Positions 1 through 9,430 of a stretch of 64,000 nt of DNA are shown one piece after another. The translations under genes were made by a program, and so were the position numbers. The stretch covers positions 7,448,001 through 7,512,000 of the forward strand of contig JAMJFZ010002307.1 in the NCBI GenBank assembly GCA_026225945.1. The letters run 5' to 3'. Source of the stretch: Cricetomys ansorgei (lineage: Eukaryota; Chordata; Mammalia; Rodentia; Nesomyidae). Below the pieces are notes generated by a model. That model had not been told where the DNA came from. It made no database searches and was given only the letters and a program-made list of their open reading frames with translations. The number at the start of each line of letters is the position of its first letter. Position 1 is the stretch's first letter.

Positions 1-633
1 AACTCAGGTGTCCTGGCACAAAGTCCCATAGATTTCTTCTCTATTGCTGATGAAAGATATCTTCCTCATTAAGAGAAATGGGAAAATATGTACACACTAG
101 ATTAAGATAAACAGATACTACATTTAATTAGAGATATGGTTTGCTTAAATCTAGGGATGGAGAAACTGTATTTGGAATGGCGATCAGGCTTGGCTTCCTG
201 GGAAAGATGCTGAAAGCCCAGTGAAGCCAATGTGCTCCATGGTGTAATAAGGTTGCATGGATCTCAGGCCCAGGAAGACTAAGCCAGGGAATTGGAAATG
301 TACTCCCTAATCGGTCAATGTTATTAACAGTGTTTAATCAGGATTGTGAGTAACATCGGCAGGTAATCAGTAAAAGTTTATGAAAGTTAATTGAGAAGAG
401 TTTCACAGAATAAGAAATGAAGGTAGAACAATTAGAAAACCCATTAAGTGGGAGTAGCAGAGTTTATTAATAAGTTGGCAAAGAAAAGAAATGAGAAAGC
501 ACTTACAGAGAAAATACACATACTGAATGATGATTTTTAAGAAAGGGGAAAATAAATGTATCATTTCCACCTTGAGTTACTGACAAGACTATGCTTCCAA
601 GAGAGTGTTTGAAGGATAGAAGGAAGAGTGAGA

Positions 634-636
634 GCA

Positions 637-664
<28 letters not shown>
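634..664. repeat. (GA)n microsatellite
   Basis: Nearly pure alternating GA directly visible; it is followed by a short GAAAGAG tail. Confidence 0.9.
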
Positions 665-672
<8 letters not shown>

Positions 673-939
673 AAAGTTAGTAACATATAATCATATATAA
701 AAAAATTCCTTCAGGAAATGCATTAAGTATCAATGTGGCATAAGCTAATAAAATACATTTTAAGGTATATATTTTTGTACCATATTGCTTTAAATAACAA
801 ATTGATATTTATAGAAGAATAGGTCCGTGTGAAAGTTAGGAAGAGTCTATATTCCAGGGGTCTATTTGAAGGAGTTGCTTTTAGAGGCCTATGTGGTCTG
901 GATGGAATGTAGAAAGAATGTTAAGAATATTGGCCCATA

Positions 940-1010
940 CCTTTAATCCCAGTATTCAGAAGGCAATGGTGGTCCATGCCTTTAACCTCTAAGACAGAAA
1001 CAGAGTGTGG
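940..1010 (+). repeat. B1-like SINE fragment
   Basis: Contains CCTTTAATCCCAG-type and CATGCCTTTAA words typical of the rodent B1 left half, seemingly present twice in a short fragment. It is a truncated or rearranged copy. Confidence 0.45.
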
Positions 1011-1014
1011 AAGC

Positions 1015-2090
1015 AGACACAGGAAGCAGAGCTAAGAAGCAGTCAGTGTTACATGAAGGAATGAGTCAGAGTGAGGACATGCCCTCACTATATAAAAGCA
1101 GGCTTTCAGCTCAGAGCTGAGCCATTTACAGTAGGCAGTATTAGGTGAGCAATCTGAAGCAGGACGGGACGGGACGACAAGATACAGAGACAATGAAGCA
1201 GTATGACTGAGGAGCAAAGAGGCTGACTGGAGCAATGAGAGTTCAGGGAGAGACACAGAGACACAGAAGCAGATTGGCAGAAAAAAAGCAGTATCAGACA
1301 GAAAGAGTTTGAAGCTGAGGAGAGCAGTTCAGTTTGAAGCAGTCAGAGAATCAGCCAGAGTAAGCCAGAGTCAGAAAAACTCAGTCAGAAACTGCAGCAC
1401 CATGGAAATGGGCAAAGCCTTGTGTATGGCCCGGGTTGGGGGCCCTGGGCAAGCCCCCTGCCGTCAGAGCCGGAGAGGCCTCCCCCTGCACCCCCCACCC
1501 CATGCCTCACAACAGGCCCGTTTTCCCATGGTCATGGCAATCCCTGCCCTAGTCAGCCCTAAACAAGTGACTGGCAGATTGGCTACCTGTCTTCCCGCCC
1601 AATACCCCGATATATTCCCCTACCTGCTCGAAATCAAGGGATTTTGACTTTGTTCATCATGCCTGATTGAAAGTCCCAGGGTAATTATCCTGTCCAGCTC
1701 TCTGCGCCCTGACCAGGATCCCTGGCCACCTGAACCTGAGTTCCCCCTTCCTTTCCAAGTTCCTGCCCCCCCCCCCCCCTCGGTCTCACCATCTTGCTGG
1801 AAGGAAGATCGGATCAGGCAGGCGGGAGCGTGGGAGAGAATTCGGTCCAGAACACTGACAAGAAACAGTCAGCTGACTCAGAGGTCAGTTTGAACCAATC
1901 AGCTTGGAGCAAGAACAACCAGTGCGTTTAGTTGAACCAGAAGAGTCAGTTGAGTACAGCTCTGAGTTCAGAAGTAGTCAGAGTGGCTCCAGTCAGCAGT
2001 AAACCTCAGAGGCATAAATGTTCTTTATTCTACAGAGGCTGAGTCTGAAACCCTCCAGGTCTGAACTAGTAGTTTAAATGCTTTAGATTG
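1015..2090. repeat. CAGTCAG-rich segment with TATA-like box, host of a solo LTR
   Basis: Outside the LTR inserted at 1393-1860, this segment is full of irregular CAGTCAG, GAGTCAG and GAAGCAG words and contains a TATATAAAAG box near 1090. It may be a rodent LTR-type or satellite-like repeat. I cannot name the family, and I find no conserved protein in it. Confidence 0.3.
1387..1866. mobile_element. Probable solo LTR with 6-bp target-site duplication
   Basis: The segment 1393-1860 (468 bp) begins TG and ends CA and is flanked on both sides by AGAAAC (1387-1392 and 1861-1866). It is more GC-rich than its surroundings and carries a run of 14 C (1766-1779). TG...CA ends plus a perfect 6-bp duplication are what retroviral integration leaves, and six bases is usual for class II (ERV-K-like) rodent elements. 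No gag, pol or env sequence is present, so this would be a solo LTR left by recombination. Family and orientation are not determined. A chance match of the flanking hexamer is possible because the host segment is rich in similar words. Confidence 0.5.
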
Positions 2091-2224
2091 TATGGAGGCC
2101 CAAACATTCTAGGGCTCAAGGACTAAGAACTGATGATTTAATTAGACAAACGAATAGAGCGCCTTTACCCTGAATCAACATCTACACCTGTCTACAGATA
2201 TTGGTTATTATCAAGACCCCTGTG

Positions 2225-2300
2225 GTTGGTTAGATCCTTCCCTCCTTCCTCCCTCCCTCCCTTCCTTCCTTCCTTCCTTTTTTCTTTCTTTCCTACCTTT
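2225..2300. repeat. (CCTT)n / CT-rich simple repeat
   Basis: CCTT and CCCT units are directly visible and run into the T-rich start of an antisense B1. Confidence 0.85.
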
Positions 2301-2302
2301 CT

Positions 2303-2440
2303 TCTTTTTGTGTTTTTATGAGATAAAAATAATGCAGCCCAAGTTGGTATCAACCTCGCTGTATAGCCCAGGATCACCTTGAACACCTGCTTCCTCATCC
2401 CCAGGGATTATAGGTAGGTACCACCACACCCGGCTAGGCA
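2303..2440 (-). repeat. B1 SINE, antisense
   Basis: Reads as a reverse-complement B1: GCTGTATAGCCCAGGATCACCTTGAA, then GATTATAGGTA and ACCACACCCGGCT-type words. It is diverged and has a T-rich leading tail. Confidence 0.65.
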
Positions 2441-3089
2441 CTTTCTCAATGTTACTGAGTGAGGGTTTATAAATTTGTTAAAAATATTTCTCAAAGCCTT
2501 TGGAAAAATGCAGTGTGAATGTCAATGCCTTTGTGTCTTTTTAATATGAAAATTTGGGTCATTTGTCTTGAAGGAATTAATCCAAAGTGTGGAAAGAGAT
2601 ATACTCACTAGAATTACTCATAGTAGGAGAAATTCTAAAAACTTAAATTATATATGAAGAAGAAAATGTCTGTCTCGTTATGGTACATTTATAGTATGAA
2701 TACAATGTAAATAATTAAATTTATATGCTCAAGAAGTTCTGAATGATACAGAGCAATGTTCATGATACATGCATTATGTAAAAAGTATAAAATATGAATT
2801 TTTGTTATGTATCCTTAACGTTGAAAACTCCACAAAGTTAGATGGAGGAAAATTGATCAGTACTTTACATTTTAAGCACTTCCCACAGTTTGTTCATGTG
2901 ACAAGTATCTAGAAATATCAACAATATTTTTATAGTTAATGGTTTTTTTTTTAAGAGATATGACCTTATTTGGGTCAGACTGGACTTGAATTTGTGATCC
3001 TCCTGTCTCAGCCATCTGAATGCTGAGGTTAGAAACACAGCTAGTAATGTTGCTATCAAGGCCAAATGTCAGAGTATGTCATAATTAGT

Positions 3090-3500
3090 ATGATTAGTTG
3101 ATTGTCAACTCGATGAGGCTCAGTCAGGAAAGAAGCCCCTGGGCTTACTAGTGAGGAATTATCTAGATTAGGTTAACCTCTGGAATGCCTGTGAGAGATT
3201 TTCCTGGTTGAGTTAATAGAGCTGGGAAGACCAGCCCTGAATGTGGGCTGTGTCATTCCTGCGTCCTGGGTCCTAGACTGTATGAGAAGGAGAAAGTAGG
3301 CTGAGCACCAGAGTTCATTGCTCTCCACTTTCTGACAGTGGATACTTGTGACCTAGCCTAGTTCCTGCCCCAGGAATTCTCTGCCATGATTGACCATACT
3401 CCCAAACTATTAGACAAAATAAACCTTCCCCGTCTTCAACTTACATTTGTCAGGGTATTTTTATCATAACAGCAGGAAAAGCAATACTATAGACAGGGAG
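3090..3500 (+). repeat. Dispersed rodent repeat, unnamed family
   Basis: Starts with TGATTGTCAACTC, has a TGGGAAGACCAGCCCTGAATGTGGGC-like core and ends near an AATAAACC box and ACAGCAGGAAAAGCAATAC. Related copies lie at about 35250-35590 and 48290-48890, which shows it is a repeat. I do not assign a family. Confidence 0.55.
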
Positions 3501-3902
3501 CTAAATGGCTCTGTAATTTCCCTATAAACCCTTGAGTCCTGTTCTGGAGTGATCTAGAAAATCACTTTTACACCTGTAACATAAACTGTTATAAACCATA
3601 AACTTTAACTGTTGTAAAGGGTCTGTCTGATGGCTTCGTTTTAGTTCAGGAGAATGATTTTATTTTTCGCTTTACTTTAGGACTTTTCTTTTTTTACGGA
3701 ATAGATGAAACCTTGGCTCCAGTCCACATTCAACGAATAGGGAAGCTTTCCCTAGGCAATGGTTTTCTGGGAAGCGATGTTAAAGTAACAGAAACCAGGC
3801 ATGCTTTTTAAGATCACAGCAATAGTTTCTAAAATGTGGTCCTGACTGGTAGTCTTTATATCAGAGACACCTCTGATACTTGTTTAAAATTGTAGATATC
3901 CT

Positions 3903-3965
3903 AGGCTGGGGTTGTAGCTCAATAAAAGAGGGTAAGTGGTCTTAGGTTCAATCCCAAAATGAAAA
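3903..3965 (+). repeat. ID-type (tRNA-derived) SINE fragment
   Basis: Begins GGCTGGGGTTGTAGCTCAA and continues to GGTTCAATCCC, so both A-box-like and B-box-like words are present, followed by an A-rich tail. It lacks a tRNA 3' half and is a SINE, not a tRNA gene. Confidence 0.55.
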
Positions 3966-4045
3966 AGAGAGAGGGGGTTTAGAACGGGCATCAAGAATTT
4001 GTATTTTTGAAGACATACCCAGAGAATTTTCTAATAAAACTTAAG

Positions 4046-4400
4046 AGCCAAGCGTGAGGAGAGGGCTCAGCAGGTAAAGCCACTGCTGTGTAAGCACAGG
4101 GACCTGAGTTCAGATCCGAGGACCTGAGTTTGGATCCCCATACCTGAGTAAGAGAAGCTGTTATGTAACCCCAGTGCTGTGTGGAGACAGAAAAATGAGG
4201 GGACTCACTGGTCAGCCAGTGTAGCCATAATGGTGGGCCCAAGGTTCAACGAGAGACTCTCAGAAAATAAGATGAAGAGCAGAGAACGCACACGTCATGG
4301 ACATGCTGCTTCCACAGCCACGTGCACACCCACCCCATTTACCCCCATAAGCACAAGCCTGCAAACACCACGCACACAGAGGAGCAAATAAATGAATGAA
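4046..4400 (+). repeat. B2/B3-type SINE
   Basis: GGCTCAGCAGGTAAAGCCACTGCTG, GACCTGAGTTCAGATCC and GTGTGGAGACAGAAAAATGAGG-like words follow the tRNA-derived B3 pattern, ending in CA-rich and A-rich sequence. The GACCTGAGTT word appears twice, which suggests a small internal duplication. Confidence 0.5.
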
Positions 4401-4789
4401 AAATAGCTAGTAGCTGTGGGGAGATTTGAGGTTTAGAAATGGCATGGCTCTTGTCTGCCGTAGTGTTTATGGGACATAACCACTGGGACAGACCTTTTTT
4501 TTCAGTTGCGTGAATTCAAGAGAGATTCAAAATGCTTACCTTTTTAGATAAATTGAGATTGGAGGATGGGGTCTACCGGTTGTTGCCCTGTAATCATGTT
4601 GTAGATTTCAGTGTGGAATTCACTGAAAGAGCAGGCAGCAGAGATATGATCACCAGGAAGTGTGGATAGGGTGAGTGCATCCAGTGTTGCTGGACAGTAG
4701 CAGGCCCCTCTTCTGGGATGTTTCTGTGCTCCGTGCTATCCTGTTGCATCATGTCGAATTAGCAGAGCACATCACTCCTGTGTGTTACT

Positions 4790-5140
4790 TGGTTTTCTCA
4801 TTGATGTGACAAACAGAACAGGGGCAGGGGCTTCCTTGGTTCATGGCTTCAGAGTTCAGTCCGTGGGGCTGTTTGTGTTTGGGTAAACATCGTGATGGTT
4901 AGAAGATGTGGGTGAAGGGATTGCTCACCTCATGCAGAGAAGAAAACAGAGAGCAGCTATAACTTTAAAAAGCATATCCCCAGTGACTTGCTCCTTCCAA
5001 GGAGGCCCAGTCTCTACATGTTTCCAGAAACTCCCTCAAATGCTGGCATCAGTTGGAGAGTAAATATTCAAAACTTGGGCCTTTGCCGTGGGAGGGGAGC
5101 AGTTCATGTTCAGATCATCACATGATGATGGAACGGTTCT
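4790..5140. repeat. Dispersed rodent repeat, unnamed family
   Basis: A 'ttacttggttttctcattgatgtgac' opening followed by 'ggcagggg...ttcatggcttcagagttcagtcc' resembles a common rodent interspersed repeat. A related opening occurs near 42225. The family is not assigned. Confidence 0.35.
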
Positions 5141-5489
5141 CCCCAGATTGCTGATCCCTTGGAGTGTGATCTTTAGTTATTCACACCGCCACTGTGCATG
5201 CTAGTGTAAACGGCGAAATGTAATCCCACGTGTGGTGGCCTCAGGGGATTCTAGGAGGTCATGAGTCTGTAGCTTTTTTTTTTTTTTTTTTTTGAGTAGA
5301 ATTAGTATCCTTATAAAACAGCCTCCTGAGAGCAGCCTTGCTCCTTCCTAGGTGTGCTACACAGCAGAGGGCACTACCCATGATGGAGAAGGCCTTCCCC
5401 AGGCTTTGACACAGGCTACATCTTAATCCTGGATTTCCCAGCTTCAGACCGGTGACCACTGATTTTTCTACTATCAACTACTCATATTA

Positions 5490-5695
5490 TTTTTTGCATT
5501 TTATTTATTTCATTTTGTGTGCATGGGATTGGGTTCAGGGTCTCCTATTGAGGTCAGAGGACAACTTGTAGGTGTCCATTCTTTCTACCATACGTGATCC
5601 CGGGATGGAACTCAGGTTCAGGTATGGTAGCAGGGACCCTGTGGACTTAGCACCAGGTATTTTTATGTGCCAAGCCATCTCATGGGCCCACATTT
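5490..5695 (-). repeat. B2/B3-type SINE, antisense
   Basis: 'gaggtcagaggacaacttgtagg' and 'gccaagccatctc' are reverse-complement B3 words (ending in a reversed GAGATGGCTTGG). Confidence 0.5.
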
Positions 5696-6039
5696 CACAG
5701 AATTTTACTGTATCACCCCGAACAGACTAAGATGTTACATGTCTAGATGATTGAGCAACTTGAAACCTTAGTGCTTTTTTTTAAAAATGTAAAATGGAGG
5801 ATAATACCAGAACCAGACAGATGATGAAATGTTGTATAAAACATTTAGTACAAAGCTTGCTATGAAGCAAGGACTAGACAGGTTTATAGCGATGACTTTA
5901 CAATGGCTCACCTATACACGGTTTCTAGACTCTGCTATTCTAGAAGCCCAGAGATTTACAACAATTCTACATCCTCCTTAGGAGGGGAGTAAGGAGGGAG
6001 CAGAGAGAGGTTTCAGCAACTTTACTAATCCCCTTCATT

Positions 6040-6235
6040 TTTATTTTATGTGTCTGAGTGTTTTGCTTGTATGTGGATGCAGTTCTGTGCACTGTGTGTA
6101 TGCAGTACCTCAGAAGGCCCTGGAACTGGAGTTATAGGCAATTGTGAGCCACCACGTGAGTGCTGAGAATTGAGCCCAGCTCCTATGTAAGAACCACCAG
6201 TGCCTTTAAATCACTGCGATACCTCTCTAGCCCCA
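6040..6235 (-). repeat. B2-type SINE, antisense
   Basis: 'ctggaactggagttataggcaattgtgagccacca' and 'ctctctagcccc' are the reversed body and 5' end of a B2 SINE. Confidence 0.6.
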
Positions 6236-6399
6236 TGAATGAGTTTCAATTTTAGCTGGTTTCACAGGTATTCAAACCCAATGTCATTTATTAAGGTCCA
6301 CCCATTTCCAGTTGGTTTCAGACTAAAAAGAATAATGTGAAGTAGCGCTTGCAGAGTGATATACATGTGCATACTTATTCAGTTCCTACTCAGACTGAA

Positions 6400-6512
6400 T
6401 TCACATACATACACAGACACACAGATGCATATACACAGACATACAGGCACACAGACATCCCCAAAGACAAACACACACATCTATAGACACACACAGACAC
6501 ACATGCACATGT

Positions 6513-6557
<45 letters not shown>

Positions 6558-6700
6558 GACGCACAGAGATACAGATATAGTTATGACAGATACATACAGA
6601 CACACAGAGACACACACACAGACAAACATACAGACACCCCCCCAACACAAAAACACACACACAAGCATACATAGACATACACACAAGAGTCACACAGTCT
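6400..6700. repeat. CA-rich microsatellite, long and impure
   Basis: About 300 bp of CACA, CAGACACA and CATACA words, with a pure (CA)n core at about 6513-6553. Long frames on both strands here translate as low-complexity threonine/histidine or valine/cysteine and are not genes. Confidence 0.9.
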
Positions 6701-6977
6701 TAATCTTGGCCACCCTCCCACTATCAAGTTATTTTAGGCTCTAATAGAAATCTCTAAATTTGTGACAATGAACATTGTGAACTGTATCCCCGCCCCCCTT
6801 TTGCCATGTTGGTGAATACTGTCTCTATAAAATTATTTCTTATTCTTTCCCCTCATTAAACTTTGTATGGGATTAATGACAGGCTAATTACTGGTCAAGG
6901 AACTTTTAAACTATATTCAAGCACCCACTCCCCAGAAAACAACCTCTTAGTTTGAGACAATGACCAGGAGCAGCCCT

Positions 6978-7877
6978 TTATATTATCCAGTTGCACAATA
7001 CACTTCTGGAGTAAATGACATATCCTAACTTGGGGTACATCACCAGGTTCAAGTCAGAGAGAATCCTCTGCCAGTCAATCAAAGTACGGGTCACTGGAAG
7101 ATCTCTCCGTAGTATTTTCCTCAGGGCTTCATTTGACAACTCCTGCAATTCTTCTAAGACAGCAGCTTGAAATTTATTCTCTTGTTCTTCCACAAGCCTT
7201 GCAAAACTGAGAGCCAACTGGGCTTGATTGACCACCTCTAAGCTTTCCTTCAGGTCCTTGGAGATCTCAATATGAAGATTGACACACCTGAAGAAGTGGG
7301 CCTGCACAAAAATTCTCCCTGTTACTTGGGTTAGAAACGGGTTCACCTGGAAGATCCACTTAGACTTCCAAAGACCGTTCCAACAATCTCCATTGTCATA
7401 GCTGTGGTCTTCGATGCAAGCTATTAAGAATTCTTTGTTTTTAACAGTTTTTCTCAGCACATTGCAATTTCCATTAGGGTAGTGATCATTCACGTAGAGT
7501 TTTAAGGCACACAGAACGACAGATCTTAGGTACTCGGTCTCATTTCGAATGATTCCGTGGCTTTGGATGTCTCTCAGCTGATTCTGGAGCAGGTCGAATC
7601 TGAAGGAAAGTTTGCTCTGATAGTCAAAGAAGCGGAAGTCACCCATCACGTTGTGGTGAGACAGGAGGACCGGATTGCCATCGATGCAGAGTGGCACACA
7701 GTATTTTTGGCAGTGCTGATGGCCTGCACACTCACCCTGTTGGTGCATGAGCTTCTCATCGCGGATAAGCAGACAGAGATCGTCAAAGGCATTCACAAAT
7801 TCCCCAGGAGGAGCCTGGACTAAGAGTCTGCGGATGACTTTTTCTTTCTCTTTCCTACTCAAGACGCTTAGTGACAT
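6978..7877 (-). CDS. Capza3: F-actin-capping protein subunit alpha-3 (testis type), single exon
   Basis: Alpha subunit of the CapZ heterodimer, which with a beta subunit caps the barbed ends of actin filaments; alpha-3 is the germ-cell form found in spermatids and sperm. The frame encodes 299 residues, the family length, with no break. It starts MSLSVLSRKEKEK and ends with SVLCNWII. The middle holds the family words VLLSHHNVMGDFRFFD and GCWNGLWKSKW-like DCWNGLWKSKW. The C-terminal stretch from about residue 240 (RLVEEQENKFQAAVLEEL) is the helical beta-interacting and tentacle part. The start at 7877 is the first ATG; the frame is open a further 21 nt upstream, but only from a GTG. The absence of introns fits the known retrogene-like structure of this gene. 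It is divergent from Plcz1, with start codons 1,065 bp apart. I am very sure of the identity. Confidence 0.97.
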   Translation of the reverse strand: MSLSVLSRKEKEKVIRRLLVQAPPGEFVNAFDDLCLLIRDEKLMHQQGECAGHQHCQKYCVPLCIDGNPVLLSHHNVMGDFRFFDYQSKLSFRFDLLQNQLRDIQSHGIIRNETEYLRSVVLCALKLYVNDHYPNGNCNVLRKTVKNKEFLIACIEDHSYDNGDCWNGLWKSKWIFQVNPFLTQVTGRIFVQAHFFRCVNLHIEISKDLKESLEVVNQAQLALSFARLVEEQENKFQAAVLEELQELSNEALRKILRRDLPVTRTLIDWQRILSDLNLVMYPKLGYVIYSRSVLCNWII

Positions 7878-8073
7878 GTCTAGTCGATGCAGAAGCACAG
7901 CTTCTGAAATGAAGAGTGCTCACAGGGTGAGAAAGCGGTCCATGGGACACACCTTGCCCACTCAAGGTGTTAGTCATTCAAGCTTTAGAGCAGTATGTCT
8001 GAGCATGGAGATGGGCAGTCGGTCAAGCTCTGGGTCTCCCCGGTGAAGTCACAGAGAAGCACGGAATTTCCAG

Positions 8074-8081
8074 TGATGTCA
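8074..8081. promoter_or_regulatory. CRE-like site
   Basis: TGATGTCA differs from the CRE palindrome TGACGTCA at one base. It lies 197 bp upstream of the Capza3 start. CREM-type factors act at such sites in spermatids, but function here is only suggested. Confidence 0.25.
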
Positions 8082-8429
8082 GAATGAGTGCGCTCTGAAC
8101 CAAAGAAGAAAATGATAGTCACCTGACAGCGTGGTGCCCAGCCAACCAGCTATACCAGTTGTGAAGATTTTAAGAACTTAGCTTCCTGAGGACTCTTCTT
8201 TGAAAGTGGTGTGTTCATCTCTGTGTCTGTTAACTGGTTTTGGCAGTCAGGGGCTTGCCTGGGGTTTGTAGTCCAGTGTTGTACAGCATGGTTCCTCCTC
8301 AACTGTCTGTCATAGGGGACTAATTTCCCCTCAGACCCTTAGAACACCTGCCACACCCCTCTGGGTGAACATTGTGATGAAAGGTTTGATGGTTTGGAAA
8401 CAAAATCGGAAAAATAAAATGAGATTCGA

Positions 8430-8640
8430 CGATGGCTGAGAGATGGTTCAGCCAGTAAACGCACTTGCCACCAAACCTGACAACCAGAGTCTGATTCCCA
8501 GGACCCACACAGCAGAAGGAAAGAAAAGACTCCTGCAAGCTGTCCTCTGCTCTCAACATACATGTCATGGCGAGTGCACACGTGTATGTGCACACCCCCA
8601 CCCCCCACATATGTAAAAATAGACACAAATAGAGTTTGTT
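8430..8640 (+). repeat. B3-type SINE in the Capza3/Plcz1 spacer
   Basis: GGCTGAGAGATGGTTCAGCC at the 5' end, then 'cacttgccaccaaacctgacaacc', 'ggacccacacagcagaagga' and 'actcctgcaagctgtcctctg'. This is the B3 (B2-family) pattern in sense orientation, with a C-rich, A-rich 3' end. Confidence 0.7.
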
Positions 8641-8676
8641 GACAATGCTAGTGGGATTTGTCAGGGGCCACATCTT

Positions 8677-8678
<2 letters not shown>

Positions 8679-8717
<39 letters not shown>

Positions 8718-8762
8718 CATGCATGTGAAGGGGGAGGAGGGGGAGAGAGAGAGAGAGAGAGG
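8679..8762. repeat. (TG)n-(CG)-(GA)n compound microsatellite
   Basis: Pure TG from about 8679 to 8711, a short GCGCGCGC step, then GGGGGAGGAGG and (GA)n to about 8762. The alternating purine-pyrimidine part could form Z-DNA in the promoter region. Confidence 0.85.
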
Positions 8763-8942
8763 GAAGTAAGTGTGAGATCATTTCAAAGAGCAACCAACAG
8801 ACTGTGTTCTCTGCCTTTCCCATAGAAAAATGGTGAGAACAGCTGATGTATCGTAAGTGGCAGAGTTACTTCTAAGATTAAGTGTTAACACCTTAGGCAA
8901 CGAGACCTCTATGGGAGGACAAGCAGCACAGATCATGAAAAC

Positions 8943-8977
8943 ATGGAACCGCGACGTCATGAGTTCCTGGAAGCAAA
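8943..8977 (+). CDS. Plcz1: Plcz1 coding exon 1 (start codon)
   Basis: Encodes [11 protein letters not shown] plus two bases of the next codon (AA). It aligns with the recalled mouse start MESQLHELAEA, sharing ME, the HE pair and the EA end. No GT donor follows; the next bases are ATATCC, a U12-type AT donor. Out-of-frame ATGs at 8911 and 8935 lie just upstream and overlap the start in another frame. Confidence 0.8.
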
Positions 8978-9399
8978 ATATCCATTCGGAAGGCCTCCCC
9001 CTCTTGCCCTCAGTTCCTCCTCATCACGTGACTCTCACTCTTTCCAGATTCCTCAAGTGTCTGCCATTTGAGTATGAACTTTCTGCTTTTTTTCCACAGT
9101 TCTGAGCGTTTCTGGATTTCCTTAGATGCCTATAATTTTTTAATTACTATTTTAAGAAAAAGAAGCTTTTCCATATTGAGCCACTGAGTTGAGAGTTATT
9201 AGCTTTAGCAATCCAAAATTGAGCAGAAATTGGAGCAACTTTCACCTAGAGCTTCCATGACTCTTGGATCACTGTTATTACATCTCAGTCTTTGCTTTCT
9301 TGAGTTGAGGTTTCCTAACTTTTGAACTTTATCTGTAAATAATAAGTGCATTTGATTATTTTACTTTCTCTTTTCATATCAAATATACAGTCATTGCAG

Positions 9400-9430
<31 letters not shown>

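Larger units (their letters stand above)
1..6977. other. Intergenic region downstream of Capza3, repeat-rich
   Basis: I see no conserved gene in this stretch; all reading frames are short and most lie in repeats. It holds a GA microsatellite, a B1 fragment near 940-1010, an apparent solo LTR (1393-1860) inside a CAGTCAG-rich segment, CT-rich simple sequence, antisense and sense SINEs, and a long CA-rich tract. The parts at 1-630, 670-930, 2440-3090, 3500-3900, 4400-4780, 5150-5480, 5700-6030 and 6700-6977 show nothing I can name. Confidence 0.7.
7878..8942. promoter_or_regulatory. Intergenic region between Capza3 and Plcz1, probable shared promoter
   Basis: The two start codons face away from each other across 1,065 bp, and this spacing must hold both 5' UTRs and core promoters. 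A CRE-like TGATGTCA (reverse TGACATCA) lies at 8074-8081. A B3-type SINE (8430-8640) and a TG/GA microsatellite (8679-8762) take up the Plcz1 side. I see no CpG island and no clear TATA box. Noncoding first exons of Plcz1 may lie here but cannot be placed. Bidirectional control is known for the orthologous pair; here it is inferred from the arrangement. Confidence 0.55.

Noticed and set aside
1309..1647. 112-codon frame near the left end
   Set aside because: It crosses the border of the solo LTR candidate at 1393, so it joins unrelated sequences; there is no recognisable domain.
3903..3965. tRNA-like sequence with A- and B-box words
   Set aside because: It lacks an acceptor stem and anticodon arm and matches the ID SINE pattern. 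The same applies to the ID-like piece at 44487-44600.
6390..6744. Overlapping frames on both strands in the CA tract
   Set aside because: Translations are low-complexity products of a dinucleotide repeat.
7557..7823. Open frame of 88 codons on the plus strand inside Capza3
   Set aside because: It is the exact antisense of a strongly conserved coding sequence and has no domain or codon signal of its own.
7878..7898. Longer Capza3 start 7 codons upstream
   Set aside because: The upstream codon is GTG, not ATG; the ATG at 7877 gives exactly the family length of 299 residues.
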